DNA from: Deinococcus roseus | GTDB lineage: Bacteria > Deinococcota > Deinococci > Deinococcales > Deinococcaceae | Direction: 5' to 3' | DNA: 29,444 nucleotides | Assembly (NCBI RefSeq): GCF_014646895.1 | Contig: NZ_BMOD01000040.1 | Span: 1 to 29,444, forward strand | Shown here: positions 15,943-23,841 of the stretch, piece by piece | Position numbering within the stretch: the first letter of the stretch is position 1 | Layout of the letters: every line of letters starts with the position of its first letter | Notes under the pieces: generated by a model | The model's database searches: none | Told to the model about the DNA's origin: nothing | The model's input: only the letters and a program-made list of their open reading frames with translations | Position numbers and translations under genes: made by a program

Positions 15943-17211
15943 TCAGGTGCACTGCCAGTGAAAAGCACTGACTCGACAACTGTCACACCAGAACGTATAG
16001 GCTATGCCTCCACTGCCCCACAGCCATGCATCCCCTTCTGTGGTGGGCAAGTCTGAATCCAATTGCAGGATAAACGTCATGACCTTTCCACATTGCGAAC
16101 ACTCTGGATAATCTGGGCTTTGCACCCAGGAAGGGTATCCCCCCAATCGGTGCAGGTTTTGCCGGCTGTTGGCGTTCCCCCACTCTTGCCAGCGCCATCT
16201 CGGAGGCGACTTTGCAAGCTGCACCCTGGTTGTCGGCAAAGGTTGGGCAGGGAACTCTGGTTCATCAAAAACCTCTTGCACGTCCAGACTGATGGGGAGC
16301 CCTTGGGAGTCATGCTGGTAGTACAACACACCACCATCCCAGCCCATACAAGACAGACACGTGGCAAAGGTCAATTGAGGCAGGGAGACGTGCAATTCTG
16401 CCGGTACGGGTTCAAGGCTAATGAGTCGATGTAAGGGCTGCCCGCATACCCCACAGATTCGGTCTTCCAGGGTCCCCCCAAAGAGGTGTTCTTCAGGTTC
16501 TGTGGCCAAGGACCAGGTGGGATGATGGTGGTCCTGAAAATGCCACCTGGGCATATAGCCTGATTCTGTGAAGGTCAGGTGCCAGCTTTGCTCTTGATAC
16601 AGTGGGTCAAGAGACCCATCTTTCAAGTGAAAACCAACTTCACTCAACAAGTAGGTTTCTCCCCCCACCGATGAAAGAGGCTTTGAAAGTGGGGCCAAAG
16701 CAGCATGAAGGGTCGAAGGAGAGCGGGCTTCCAACAAACATCTCTGGGCGAAGGCCCAGTCTCTTCGGTCCAGCCCCTCTTTCCAGCGCTCGGCAGATAG
16801 AAAATCCAGGTATAGATCACTGGACTCACGCCAGGGATAAGTTGTGCGGACATGGAATTTTAACTTGTAAAGACTTTGCAGATAAGGATGTAGAATGGTG
16901 GGACGTTGCAACCCGATATCCCCAATCAGCCTGTTTGCCCGCTTGTGCATAGGGTTAGCCTGTAAGATTCGCAAGGCTGTGGACGCCAGAACAGGTAAGT
17001 CTTCCTCAGCCACGTGACTGACCGCTGCATCAATCATTGTTTCGTATCTGTCTCTGGGCAGTTGGAGGGCAAACAAAACAAAATCAAGTGCTTTTTGTGG
17101 ATCTTTGTAGAAAGCATCGATGGTTTCAGCCATAGGGAATTTGATCCACCAGTTGCCATCGGGATCTAATTTAAAAAGTTGTTCTGGATTCCATGTAGGA
17201 TCTGTGCTCAT
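15943..17211 (-). CDS. Hypothetical protein with two zinc-ribbon-like cysteine sets (DUF1963-like C-terminus)
   Basis: A 422-aa soluble protein without a signal peptide. The N-terminal 190 residues are helical. Two four-cysteine sets follow: C253/C256 with C285/C288, and C371/C374 with C409/C412. The C-terminal segment (LGGYPSWVQ, CSQCGKVMTFILQLDSDLP, WLWGSGGIAYTFWCDSC) resembles the end of DUF1963/YwqG-like proteins, whose function is not established and which are often found beside polymorphic toxins. AAGGAG lies 6 bases before the ATG. It is downstream of the serine recombinase gene, separated by an AT-rich gap of 180 bases. It could be an immunity-type protein, but no toxin is adjacent. 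Confidence 0.7.
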   Translation of the reverse strand: MSTDPTWNPEQLFKLDPDGNWWIKFPMAETIDAFYKDPQKALDFVLFALQLPRDRYETMIDAAVSHVAEEDLPVLASTALRILQANPMHKRANRLIGDIGLQRPTILHPYLQSLYKLKFHVRTTYPWRESSDLYLDFLSAERWKEGLDRRDWAFAQRCLLEARSPSTLHAALAPLSKPLSSVGGETYLLSEVGFHLKDGSLDPLYQEQSWHLTFTESGYMPRWHFQDHHHPTWSLATEPEEHLFGGTLEDRICGVCGQPLHRLISLEPVPAELHVSLPQLTFATCLSCMGWDGGVLYYQHDSQGLPISLDVQEVFDEPEFPAQPLPTTRVQLAKSPPRWRWQEWGNANSRQNLHRLGGYPSWVQSPDYPECSQCGKVMTFILQLDSDLPTTEGDAWLWGSGGIAYTFWCDSCRVSAFHWQCT

Positions 17212-17391
17212 ATACTGCTCCTTATGTTTTCTGGTATTGGCACCTTAATCATATATGTTTTTCGAAAACTAATCAAGGAATCAAACTTTCTGGACCAGGG
17301 TTTAATTTATGTTTTAAAAAGAAATAATATATACAAGAACTCTAAAGTAATCACAGGACCGTTTCACTAAAGGTCTTTCTCAGTTACACCC

Positions 17392-17961
17392 TTATACAGG
17401 TTTTTGCTTCTTCAAATACCGATAGTAGGTGGTCTTGGAGATGCCCAGCATCTCCTGGATGGCCTTGGGCGAATTGCTCGGATCGGCATGCAGCTTCTTA
17501 AGAATGACCTCCTGATTGGGCAGTAGTTTCTCAGGTCGACCCCCAACCCGGTTCCTGGCCCTTGCTGCTTCCAGCCCGGCTTTGGTGCGTTCCCGGATCA
17601 ATTCCCTCTCGAACTCTGACAGGGCACCAAAAATGTGTAGAAACAGCTTGCCGTTCGAGGTGGAGGTGTCAATCCTCTCTTTGACGATCAACAGGTGGAT
17701 GCCTCTGGATTGCAGCTGCTGCACGGTATCAATCAGGTTTTTCAGGCTCCGTCCGAGGCGATCAAGTTTCCATACGACCAGGGTGTCCCCTTCCCGGAGG
17801 TAATTCAGGGCTTCTGCAAATCCTGGCCGGTCCGTCTTGGCTCCGCTGCTGGTGTCCTTGAAGATTTTGACGCAACCTTCTTTGGTGAGGGCATCGATCT
17901 GCAGGTTGAGGTTCTGGTCCCGGGTGGAGACCCGGGCGTAACCGACCATGGCGTTTTTCAT
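17392..17961 (-). CDS. Serine recombinase, resolvase/invertase family
   Basis: A 189-aa site-specific recombinase of the Tn3-resolvase/Hin type. The catalytic serine is S12 in 'YARVSTRDQ'. Family residues 'DTSSGAKTDRPG', 'VVWKLDRLGRS' and 'LSEFERELIRERTKAGLEAAR' are all present, followed by a C-terminal helix-turn-helix (about 160-185, SPKAIQEMLGISKTTYYRYL). Length is normal, so it appears intact. No transposase or passenger gene of a Tn3 element accompanies it. There is no ribosome site; TATACT lies six bases before the ATG, which suggests a leaderless start at 17961. An inverted repeat just upstream (17974-18035) is a candidate binding or resolution site. Confidence 0.92.
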   Translation of the reverse strand: MKNAMVGYARVSTRDQNLNLQIDALTKEGCVKIFKDTSSGAKTDRPGFAEALNYLREGDTLVVWKLDRLGRSLKNLIDTVQQLQSRGIHLLIVKERIDTSTSNGKLFLHIFGALSEFERELIRERTKAGLEAARARNRVGGRPEKLLPNQEVILKKLHADPSNSPKAIQEMLGISKTTYYRYLKKQKPV

Positions 17962-17973
17962 GAAACCAGTATA

Positions 17974-18035
17974 GTTCGGAAACTCATCGATATACCACTG
18001 TTTCTTGACATTAATTGACGAACGGGTTTCCGAAC
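17974..18035. promoter_or_regulatory. Inverted repeat upstream of the recombinase, candidate res site
   Basis: GTTCGGAAAC (17974-17983) and its exact reverse complement GTTTCCGAAC (18026-18035) lie 42 bases apart, immediately upstream of the recombinase gene and overlapping its promoter region. Resolvases typically bind such paired sites next to their own gene and repress themselves. Confidence 0.5.
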
Positions 18036-18156
18036 CGAAAAACGCTGATTTGACGGGAACGGTTTTTCTGGGTCAGGGGAAGTCCAGAAAAGGACCGATT
18101 ACCGAACCCAGCAAACTGCCTCTTGATGGGTAAATCAGAAAGAAGGTAGCAGGAGT

Positions 18157-18795
18157 TTAGTCATCAGCTGCCACTGGTGGGCCTTCAAAGAGGCTGGAGC
18201 CTGCAAAATACAGCACCTTGCAGCCAGCACACTTGAACCCCAATTCATGAGACTTGCGCACATACCACTCCAGTGCCTGACCACAACGGTTGCAAGGTGG
18301 AACACCAGGGCGTTCGGCTTTTCTGCGCCTGGGATCCTGCATGATCCGTCTGAGCTTGCGGACATAACTTTTCTTGTGGATGATCCTGGGATTTCTGTGC
18401 CAGTGGTTGCTTCGCCAATAAAACCAGGTTTCGACGTCTGAACCGAAATCCACCATCAATCGGTGGCGATCATCAGACATCAGGAAATCCTTGCGGTGAA
18501 TCAGGCGAAACTCGGGATCATATTGGATGTTGCTGGAAGCTTCCACCGGGTCCAGGAAGGGCCCCATGTCTTCCAGGCTCCTTTGCCTGCAGTACAGTTT
18601 TCGCTGGAAATGGGCCAAATCAGGCACCCTGAAACCCTCAATGTCTTCACTCCAGTGGCACAGGGGGCAATGATCATCTTCGACTGAGTAAGGTGCCACC
18701 ACCACCTGTTCTGTGTGGACCAGGGCCCCACAACCTCTGCAGGGGAGTAATTTTTGTTCAGGCATTTTGGCAAGGACTCTGTTGAATTGGGCCAT
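18157..18795 (-). CDS. Hypothetical protein with CxxC pairs at both ends
   Basis: A 212-aa protein I do not recognise. An N-terminal four-cysteine set (C19/C22 and C43/C46) and a C-terminal one (C168/C171 and C189/C192) look like two zinc ribbons flanking a basic middle with aromatic residues (WFYWRSNHWHRNPRI) and an arginine-lysine-rich stretch (KLRRIMQDPRRRKAE) that could contact nucleic acid. The ribosome site is weak (AGGGG 6 bases before the ATG). A later in-frame ATG at 18765 is possible and keeps both cysteine sets. It lies in a row of leftward accessory genes. Confidence 0.6.
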   Translation of the reverse strand: MAQFNRVLAKMPEQKLLPCRGCGALVHTEQVVVAPYSVEDDHCPLCHWSEDIEGFRVPDLAHFQRKLYCRQRSLEDMGPFLDPVEASSNIQYDPEFRLIHRKDFLMSDDRHRLMVDFGSDVETWFYWRSNHWHRNPRIIHKKSYVRKLRRIMQDPRRRKAERPGVPPCNRCGQALEWYVRKSHELGFKCAGCKVLYFAGSSLFEGPPVAADD

Positions 18796-18885
18796 GGCCA
18801 GCCCCTAAAGCGAGTTCTTCAAAAGCATGATAAGGGATTTCATTGGCTGGTCTGCAGGGGTCATTCTTTCAGATCATTCCACTCA

Positions 18886-19257
18886 TCACCTTGAAAAGCC
18901 CGGAGGGACCAGTTGCTGGGCAATGCGCTGAAATTCAGTCCACTCCAAACGTTGCACCAGAGCGTCATCGGGCTGAGGATACTTGCCCGTTCTGGAGTGG
19001 TTTTCCCAATGCTCCAGAGGCTGACCCAGGTAAGCTTCCATGTCCAGGATCAGCTCATCCAGTGAAGGGTAGTGTTTCCGGAAGACCAGACTGCTTTCGT
19101 CCAGTTGGTAAGGCTTGAATTTGATCAGCACATCATTTCCCTTTTGGATGATCACATGCCGCACCTGGCCGGGTATATCTGAAACATTAGAAATATCGAT
19201 GCAGACAGCATTTTCACGCCCAACCAGCAAATGGGATTCCAATTCTTCTTTTTTCAT
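18886..19257 (-). CDS. Hypothetical protein, immunity-like size and setting
   Basis: A 123-aa acidic, cytoplasmic protein of unknown family. I chose ATG 19257 (MKKEELESHLL), which has GGAG 8 bases upstream, over an earlier in-frame start 21 bases further out. The middle alternates strands and helices (HVIIQKGNDVLIKFKPYQLD, SLDELILDMEAYLG), a pattern common in immunity proteins, but I see no diagnostic motif. It sits 93 bases after the HEAT-like gene and before the cysteine-rich gene, all leftward. Confidence 0.6.
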   Translation of the reverse strand: MKKEELESHLLVGRENAVCIDISNVSDIPGQVRHVIIQKGNDVLIKFKPYQLDESSLVFRKHYPSLDELILDMEAYLGQPLEHWENHSRTGKYPQPDDALVQRLEWTEFQRIAQQLVPPGFSR

Positions 19258-19350
19258 CTTTCTGACTCCTGCTCCCACTGTAGAGCAGAAATGCCAGCCT
19301 GTAATCCATCAGAAGGCGGATGGTCTGGGCTTTCAAGCAAGATTTGTAGG

Positions 19351-20763
19351 CTAAAACCGTCGCCGGAAAAGGCCCTGGGCTTGAGCCTGAAGGCCCTCCA
19401 TCTCACCCTTTCCTTCTTCTGACAACTCGTGCAGCACCTGGTGGATCATGGGATCTTTGCGGAATGCATAGGAGGGCATCGCTCCTCCCGTCTGAAACGC
19501 CTCCTCCACTTCCTGCAACACGTCCATCCGTGTTTGCAGGCTTGGATGTCTGGCACCCAGCAAAAAGACCTCCCGGGCCATCGGAAGATCAAAGCTAAAC
19601 CTGGCCACCGTCAGGATCGCTGCCCTCACCTCTCTGGCACCTTCTGCCCCGAAATGCATCTGGAGGTGCTCCACCGTTTTCAAGCGGTTTTCCTCGTCCA
19701 GCCTGGGAACAGGTGCCCCGGACCGGACAAAAGGAATCAAACCCAGCGCGGCCTGCTGACGCACTGCAGGCTCCGGGTCCTGCAACATCTGCATCACATC
19801 CGCCCAGATGGTTTTGAGGTCTGAATCAGGATACAGGTCTGCCTCCACCTGCTCACGGACCTGTTGGATGAAAGCTGCCCGAACCCTGGCATGCGGGCTG
19901 TATCGCAACAGGTCATCTGGGTAAAGGGGAACCCCAAGACTGCCGAGCAAGGGGATCACCAGGGTGACCATTTCTGGATCCGCATCATGCAGGTGGCGCT
20001 GAAAGAGGTCCTGCACATCAACGGCTGTGGCAGGCACGGCAAAATCTGTGTGGATTCGCCGTGTGTTCTCTTTCTGGGATCCGCCAGGGTGGTTGACCCT
20101 GGACAATGCGGCCAGAGCTGCACGTCTCAAAACCAGAGATTGACCTTGCAGCAGAGGCAACAGCCAGAAATTCGCCTGATCGGATGTCAGTCTGCTGAAG
20201 ACGGTGACCACCCCATGCGAAATATCCTCAGGACCCGCCAGCAATTCTTGCAGCGAAAGTACGGTCTCGGCTGCCAGTGTGGGTCGATGCCCCAGGATGT
20301 CCAGGGCCTGCAACTTTCGTGCGCTGGGCTGCTCACGGGAACGCACGAGGTCAACCAGATCCCTTTCGGTGCTTGAAGCAGAAAGTCCAAGAGATTGCAT
20401 GTGGTAACCCCACAGCAAATCGTCCACCCAAGGTTCTGGCGAGGGAAGGAGGGCATACGTGAGGTCTCCTTCAAAGTGAAAACGACCCTGATTTGGGGCT
20501 GCACCCACCAGTCGGTTGTCCTCCACGAACACCACATAAAATTCCTCATCATGACCACAGTGGGGGCAGTCTTCTGTGGCAGCGTCCAGCACCACCAGAC
20601 CCTGGGCTGGGTTGCCAGTCTGGTTTCCTCCCCATTCGAGGGTGTCTCCGAGGTGGTAGGTGTGTTGCCAGGTGTCGGCATATTTGAATTGAATGTGTTG
20701 ATCAATTTCAACCTGGCAGTGGGCACAGGGCTGGTGCAAGATGAAAGTGTTGAAGGTTCCCAT
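19351..20763 (-). CDS. Hypothetical protein: N-terminal zinc ribbon and HEAT-like repeats
   Basis: A 470-aa cytoplasmic protein. The N-terminal 100 residues carry C13/C16 and C66/C69 and the stretch 'IQFKYADTWQHTYHLGDTLEWGG'; together these suggest a small zinc-stabilised domain. From about 130 to 450 the sequence is repeated alpha-helical pairs rich in leucine and alanine (VLRRAALAALSRV, PAVRQQAALGLIPFV, REVRAAILTVARF), which looks like HEAT/armadillo repeats used for protein binding. The ribosome site is poor. It is divergent from the rightward gene at 20878. Role unknown; a place in a toxin-immunity neighbourhood is suggested only by context. Confidence 0.65.
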   Translation of the reverse strand: MGTFNTFILHQPCAHCQVEIDQHIQFKYADTWQHTYHLGDTLEWGGNQTGNPAQGLVVLDAATEDCPHCGHDEEFYVVFVEDNRLVGAAPNQGRFHFEGDLTYALLPSPEPWVDDLLWGYHMQSLGLSASSTERDLVDLVRSREQPSARKLQALDILGHRPTLAAETVLSLQELLAGPEDISHGVVTVFSRLTSDQANFWLLPLLQGQSLVLRRAALAALSRVNHPGGSQKENTRRIHTDFAVPATAVDVQDLFQRHLHDADPEMVTLVIPLLGSLGVPLYPDDLLRYSPHARVRAAFIQQVREQVEADLYPDSDLKTIWADVMQMLQDPEPAVRQQAALGLIPFVRSGAPVPRLDEENRLKTVEHLQMHFGAEGAREVRAAILTVARFSFDLPMAREVFLLGARHPSLQTRMDVLQEVEEAFQTGGAMPSYAFRKDPMIHQVLHELSEEGKGEMEGLQAQAQGLFRRRF

Positions 20764-20877
20764 GTTCCAAGTTTACCGTTCTGGTGGGAGATTGACCGGA
20801 TTCAAATGCACCCCGCGTTTCCCACGGTGTTGACAGGTAAACTGGATGGATCCGTCTGATGATTTGGTGGAGGATTT

Positions 20878-21459
20878 GTGGTTGAAGTCGATGTCAGCAT
20901 CTTGTTTCATCAAGACCTGGAAGCCATCCAGGCAGACCTGTTTCAGTTCTTCCAGAAGTTTGGAGGGCTGTCAAAGCAGGGCCACAACCACCATCTGCTT
21001 ACCCTTTACGAATTTGACCTGCAAAAAGACCTGGTGCTGGAATGGCCCATCACGTTGGCTGTCTCTCTGTACCCCCATGCTTCCGGAAAGTTGGAAGAGG
21101 ACCTGCATTATTTTGAAACCCATGTGGGCTTTCAGCCAGGGAGTTGCGTGACACTGGGAACGGTCACCCGGCATCCCCAGGCGATCCCGGTGGTTTATGG
21201 GCTTACTCTGGCTCTGGCACGGGCATTTTCTGGGGTGGTTGAGGTCGATGATCCGCTGATGGACCGTGGTCTGGAAGAAAGGGACTGGCAGACGGGCTTT
21301 GCAAGGCTGCAGAAACAATTTGTTCCCCATCCAGGCCAGATGTGGGCTGCACCCTATCTGACAGCCGACGAGGAAATCTGGTTCTTTGCTGTATTGGATG
21401 CTGATTTCCTGGAATGGCTACTGAGCCAGAATAACCGATGGCCCCTGCTGGGCAGATAA
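20878..21459 (+). CDS. Hypothetical protein directly before the Hint cassette
   Basis: A 193-aa cytoplasmic protein of unknown family. The GTG start has GGAGG four bases upstream, and a TTGACA at 20830-20835 may be part of its promoter. It is rich in aromatic residues and has no cysteine pair or membrane segment. It ends only 12 bases before the Hint-coding fragment begins. In toxin arrays such a position is usually held by an immunity gene for a preceding toxin, but none is visible here. Confidence 0.6.
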   Translation: MVEVDVSILFHQDLEAIQADLFQFFQKFGGLSKQGHNHHLLTLYEFDLQKDLVLEWPITLAVSLYPHASGKLEEDLHYFETHVGFQPGSCVTLGTVTRHPQAIPVVYGLTLALARAFSGVVEVDDPLMDRGLEERDWQTGFARLQKQFVPHPGQMWAAPYLTADEEIWFFAVLDADFLEWLLSQNNRWPLLGR

Positions 21460-21470
21460 AGACTTTCTGA

Positions 21471-21638
21471 TTTGAACACCCCTTCTACGTCACGGAGCGT
21501 TCAGACGGTGAACCCAGACCCAAACCCGAGGGTCACCCAGACCTGAGTGACAATTGGGTGGGAGCAGGACACCTGAGGGTTGGAGACAAACTCAAACAGG
21601 CCGACGGCACCCTGGGTGAGGTCCGGTACGTCAGGTAG
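21471..21638 (+). pseudogene. N-terminal part of a Hint domain, cut by the IS
   Basis: The frame reads FEHPFYVTERSDGE... WVGAGHLRVGDKLKQADG... GEVRYV, and the HPFYV and LRVGDKL blocks are those of pretoxin Hint domains (autoprocessing domains between the body of a polymorphic toxin and its toxin tip). An in-frame TGA at 21468-21470 just precedes it, and the IS enters after codon GTC at 21630, giving a stop at 21636. Joining base 21633 to 22884 restores an unbroken frame into the toxin gene, about 205 residues from here to its end. The absence of the N-terminal toxin body shows it is an orphan cassette or that the upstream part is deleted. Confidence 0.8.
21481..21507 (+). repeat. Left copy of a 27-bp identical repeat, candidate attL core
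   Basis: Identical to 29363-29389. It lies inside Hint-coding sequence, directly after the codons for F-E-H-P. The similarity continues after the core at lower identity (6 mismatches in the 82 bases visible in both copies), while the bases before it differ. See the finding on the integrative element. Confidence 0.7.
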
Positions 21639-21654
21639 CGCCCCAGAAAATCCT

Positions 21655-22509
21655 TCAAGAAGTTACGAGAATCTTAGCGGATTTCTGTAGAAATTGCATT
21701 GGGGTCAGGTACTGCAGTGCCGAATGAAGGCGCTCCGTGTTGTACCACAAACGATATTTTGACAGCAGCTTCTTCAACTCAGAGAGGTTCTGCGGGTCAT
21801 TGCGGAAGATCACCTCGTACTTCAAGGTCCGATTTAACCGCTCCAGCATGCCCATCCCCCCTTTCTGCGAGGTCCGGCACCTCACCCATTCGCCCACCTC
21901 CAGGCAGACCGCTTGAAAAAAGTCAGACGTAAAGTCCGATCCCGCATCACTCTGGATCAAAAACTTCTCCACTGAGACATGTTTCTTTAGCTCTGCTACC
22001 GCTAGCTTGAGGCTCAGCACGGCGTTTGAACTCGACAGGGTCGGAAAGGCCTCTGCAGCCAGACACAAGCGACTTTCTACGTCCAGCACCTGATATATCC
22101 ACACTTTCCCCTCTTTGGGTAGTTTGACCATGGTGGCATCGATCTGCAATCTCCTCCCTTCAGGCCACTTGCTCTCGGGTAGGGTTTCAATCTTGGGCTT
22201 TCTGCGCTTCACATGGGGAGTTGGGCTGAGTTTTTCCTTGCGTAGCCAGCCTCTGAGCCATTCCCGCCCCACCTGCATTTCCTGGGCCACCAGGGCCTGG
22301 TACAGCTTGCGGTAGCCAAAGGTCGGATGCTGTTGGGCCAGGGTCCGGACCACTTCCCCGTGATCTTGATGCTTTTTCTCTCGTTTCAAACGCTGTTCTT
22401 CGCCTTGGATGTAATCGCGGAGTCTAGAGTATTTCACTCCCACCAAGGAAGCAAAACGCCTCATACTGATCTCGGGATGCTGCCGGTGGAGGGCCACCAG
22501 TTCAGGCAT
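21655..22509 (-). CDS. IS3-family transposase OrfB (DDE integrase domain)
   Basis: The catalytic subunit, 284 aa. An N-terminal helix-turn-helix-like region (HTH_21 type, 'QQHPTFGYRKLYQALV') is followed by an rve-type integrase core with D124 (LQIDATMV), D188 (IQSDAGSDF) and E223 (MLERLNRTLKYE), a spacing typical of the family. The ATG lies two bases after the orfA stop. It may be made on its own or by a -1 frameshift in the A-rich tail of orfA (AAAAGG, minus strand, 22553-22558) to give an OrfAB fusion. The reading frame is intact. Confidence 0.92.
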   Translation of the reverse strand: MPELVALHRQHPEISMRRFASLVGVKYSRLRDYIQGEEQRLKREKKHQDHGEVVRTLAQQHPTFGYRKLYQALVAQEMQVGREWLRGWLRKEKLSPTPHVKRRKPKIETLPESKWPEGRRLQIDATMVKLPKEGKVWIYQVLDVESRLCLAAEAFPTLSSSNAVLSLKLAVAELKKHVSVEKFLIQSDAGSDFTSDFFQAVCLEVGEWVRCRTSQKGGMGMLERLNRTLKYEVIFRNDPQNLSELKKLLSKYRLWYNTERLHSALQYLTPMQFLQKSAKILVTS

Positions 22510-22511
22510 CT

Positions 22512-22799
22512 CTAGAGTCCGCGCGCTCTCTTTGCGATGTAGAGTTCCAGCTCCTTTTCGGCCAAGAGGCGTTTGAGCTGATCGTTTTCGTGTTGCATCG
22601 CTGCACTGGGCGTTTCTTTTTTGCTCTCGGTGAGGGCCTGCATGCCACCCTGGACGAACTGGTCCTTCCAGCGATAAACCAATGCTTCGCTGACCTCATG
22701 GCGTCGGGCGATGGTAGCCACCGATTCTTCGCCTTTGATGACTTCGAGGACAATCGTCTGTTTGACGTCTGCGGGCCAGTTTTTACGTTGTTTTCCCAT
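22512..22799 (-). CDS. IS3-family transposase OrfA (helix-turn-helix)
   Basis: A 95-aa DNA-binding subunit of the IS. The HTH_8-type fold is at residues 8-55 (WPADVKQTIVLEVIKGEESV, ATIARRHEVSEALVYRWKDQF), followed by a coiled-coil leucine-rich tail (HENDQLKRLLAEKELELYIA) for dimerisation. Transcribed leftwards, starting about 80 bases inside the right end of the element. Confidence 0.9.
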   Translation of the reverse strand: MGKQRKNWPADVKQTIVLEVIKGEESVATIARRHEVSEALVYRWKDQFVQGGMQALTESKKETPSAAMQHENDQLKRLLAEKELELYIAKRARGL

Positions 22800-22906
22800 G
22801 GTGGTGCCTCCAAAAGGCCGTCTGAGAGTAGATTCTCTTCAGTCTACGGCTTTTCTGGAAGGTTTTCCTGGGGCCTTACCTCAACACCATCCAGGAAGCC
22901 CGCACC

Positions 22907-23341
22907 ATGTACAATCTGGAGGTTGAAGAAGCGCATACCTTCTTCGTGGGCACCCAGGGCTGGTTGGTGCATAACTGTGATGAAATAGCGAAACGTGAGT
23001 TGCTCTATGTGCTTCAAGCTCAGCTCAGAAAGAAAGCTGGATTTAGTGATAAAGGCACGCCAATATTGATAGATGAGAATTTAACAGGTTCAAAGCTATA
23101 TAATGAACTTGTAAGTAGAGGATATAATGTTAGAAGCGTAGAGGAGGTACTTGGGGTTGGTACGCCAGATGAAGACATCCTTAAGTTTGCTCAAAGTGCT
23201 GGAGTACGAGTACTAACTCGCGATAGAGGTAGACAACTTGACGGTGGTTTTGGAAGTCTTGCCATTCAGCTGGATAGAAGAGTCAAGTCTCCCAATGAGA
23301 TAGCGAGAGTTATTGATCTTAGCTTGAAGGAGAAGAAGTGA
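22907..23341 (+). CDS. C-terminal Hint remnant fused to a PIN-like (DUF5615/Mut7-C type) toxin domain
   Basis: Reads from ATG 22907, but the native protein continues upstream across the IS into 21471-21632. Residues 1-23 (MYNLEVEEAHTFFVG...WLVHN) are the end of a Hint domain, ending in the usual VHN. After a short helical linker, residues 52-125 match the small PIN-like fold of DUF5615/Mut7-C: ILIDENL (D56), GYNVRSV, TPDEDIL (D88-D90) and VRVLTRDRG (D106), acidic residues that could bind metal in an RNase. The base composition is visibly more AT-rich than the flanks, suggesting transfer. The stop overlaps the start of the next gene by four bases. The protein is likely a toxin tip, now cut off from its delivery part; whether it is expressed is unknown. 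Confidence 0.8.
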   Translation: MYNLEVEEAHTFFVGTQGWLVHNCDEIAKRELLYVLQAQLRKKAGFSDKGTPILIDENLTGSKLYNELVSRGYNVRSVEEVLGVGTPDEDILKFAQSAGVRVLTRDRGRQLDGGFGSLAIQLDRRVKSPNEIARVIDLSLKEKK

Positions 23342-23589
23342 AGAAGCTCAAGACGGATAACCAGCACTTTAGAGAAACCCACAGAAGATGGATTTCTTCT
23401 GGTTACCATTATGAGAATATTGATTCTGAGGATATTCGTCCGCAATGCATGGATTGCATTTTCTATATAGAATTGACAGGAAAATTTGCTGCAGATTGGG
23501 GAGTTTGTTCTAATGTATTATCGCCTGCTGATCGATTGGCAGTCTTTGAACATGATGGATGTGAATTCCAAGTAGAAGCTGAAGAATAA
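23338..23589 (+). CDS. Small DUF3027-like protein, likely immunity protein for the PIN-like toxin
   Basis: An 83-aa protein whose GTG start overlaps the toxin stop (GTGA), with AAGGAG five bases upstream, so it is translationally coupled to the toxin. The core 'QCMDCIFYIELTGKFAADWG' and 'VCSNVLSPADRLAVFEHDGC' resembles the cysteine-containing region of DUF3027-type proteins (CxxC...C...C, possibly metal-binding). An immunity role is inferred only from its place directly after a Hint-linked toxin domain. It shares the toxin's AT-rich composition. A terminator follows. Confidence 0.7.
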   Translation: MKKLKTDNQHFRETHRRWISSGYHYENIDSEDIRPQCMDCIFYIELTGKFAADWGVCSNVLSPADRLAVFEHDGCEFQVEAEE

Positions 23590-23619
23590 ACTAGTATGGC
23601 ATCAACCAGTATCAACAGG

Positions 23620-23643
23620 AGCCCTCCCTTTAATGGGAGGGCT
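23620..23643 (+). terminator. Terminator of the toxin-immunity pair
   Basis: Arms AGCCCTCCC (23620-23628) and GGGAGGGCT (23635-23643) with a 6-base loop, followed by TTCCCTTTG. The remaining bases to 23841 hold no gene I can support. Confidence 0.8.
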
Positions 23644-23841
23644 TTCCCTTTGCCCCCAGCCGCAAACTCAGCCGACCTCCAGTCGATGAAGTTCCCAGCG
23701 CGGGGATGAGGTTCAGCCGACCACCTGTGCGATTCTGCAGAAACTTCTGGTTTGGATGGAATGGGCTGAATTCTCATGGCAGGGGTCGGAAACAGAGGTT
23801 CCCTTTCGCGCGCTATGAGTCTCCGGGTCACGCCCGAAGGT

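Larger units (their letters stand above)
21634..22880 (-). mobile_element. IS3-family insertion sequence, 1,247 bp
   Basis: Terminal inverted repeats of about 29 bases begin GGTA at both ends; the inner 21-base block (21641-21661 against 22853-22873) matches at 18 of 21. A 3-bp target duplication TCA flanks it at 21631-21633 and 22881-22883. It holds two leftward genes, orfA and orfB, in different frames. Excision restores the Hint frame exactly, so the insertion is younger than the toxin cassette. Confidence 0.93.

Noticed and set aside
23590..23841. Left attachment site placed between the immunity gene and the secreted-protein gene
   Set aside because: Comparing this stretch with 29086-29362 gave only a 9-base match (GCTTTCCCT), far weaker than the 27-bp repeat at 21481 and 29363.
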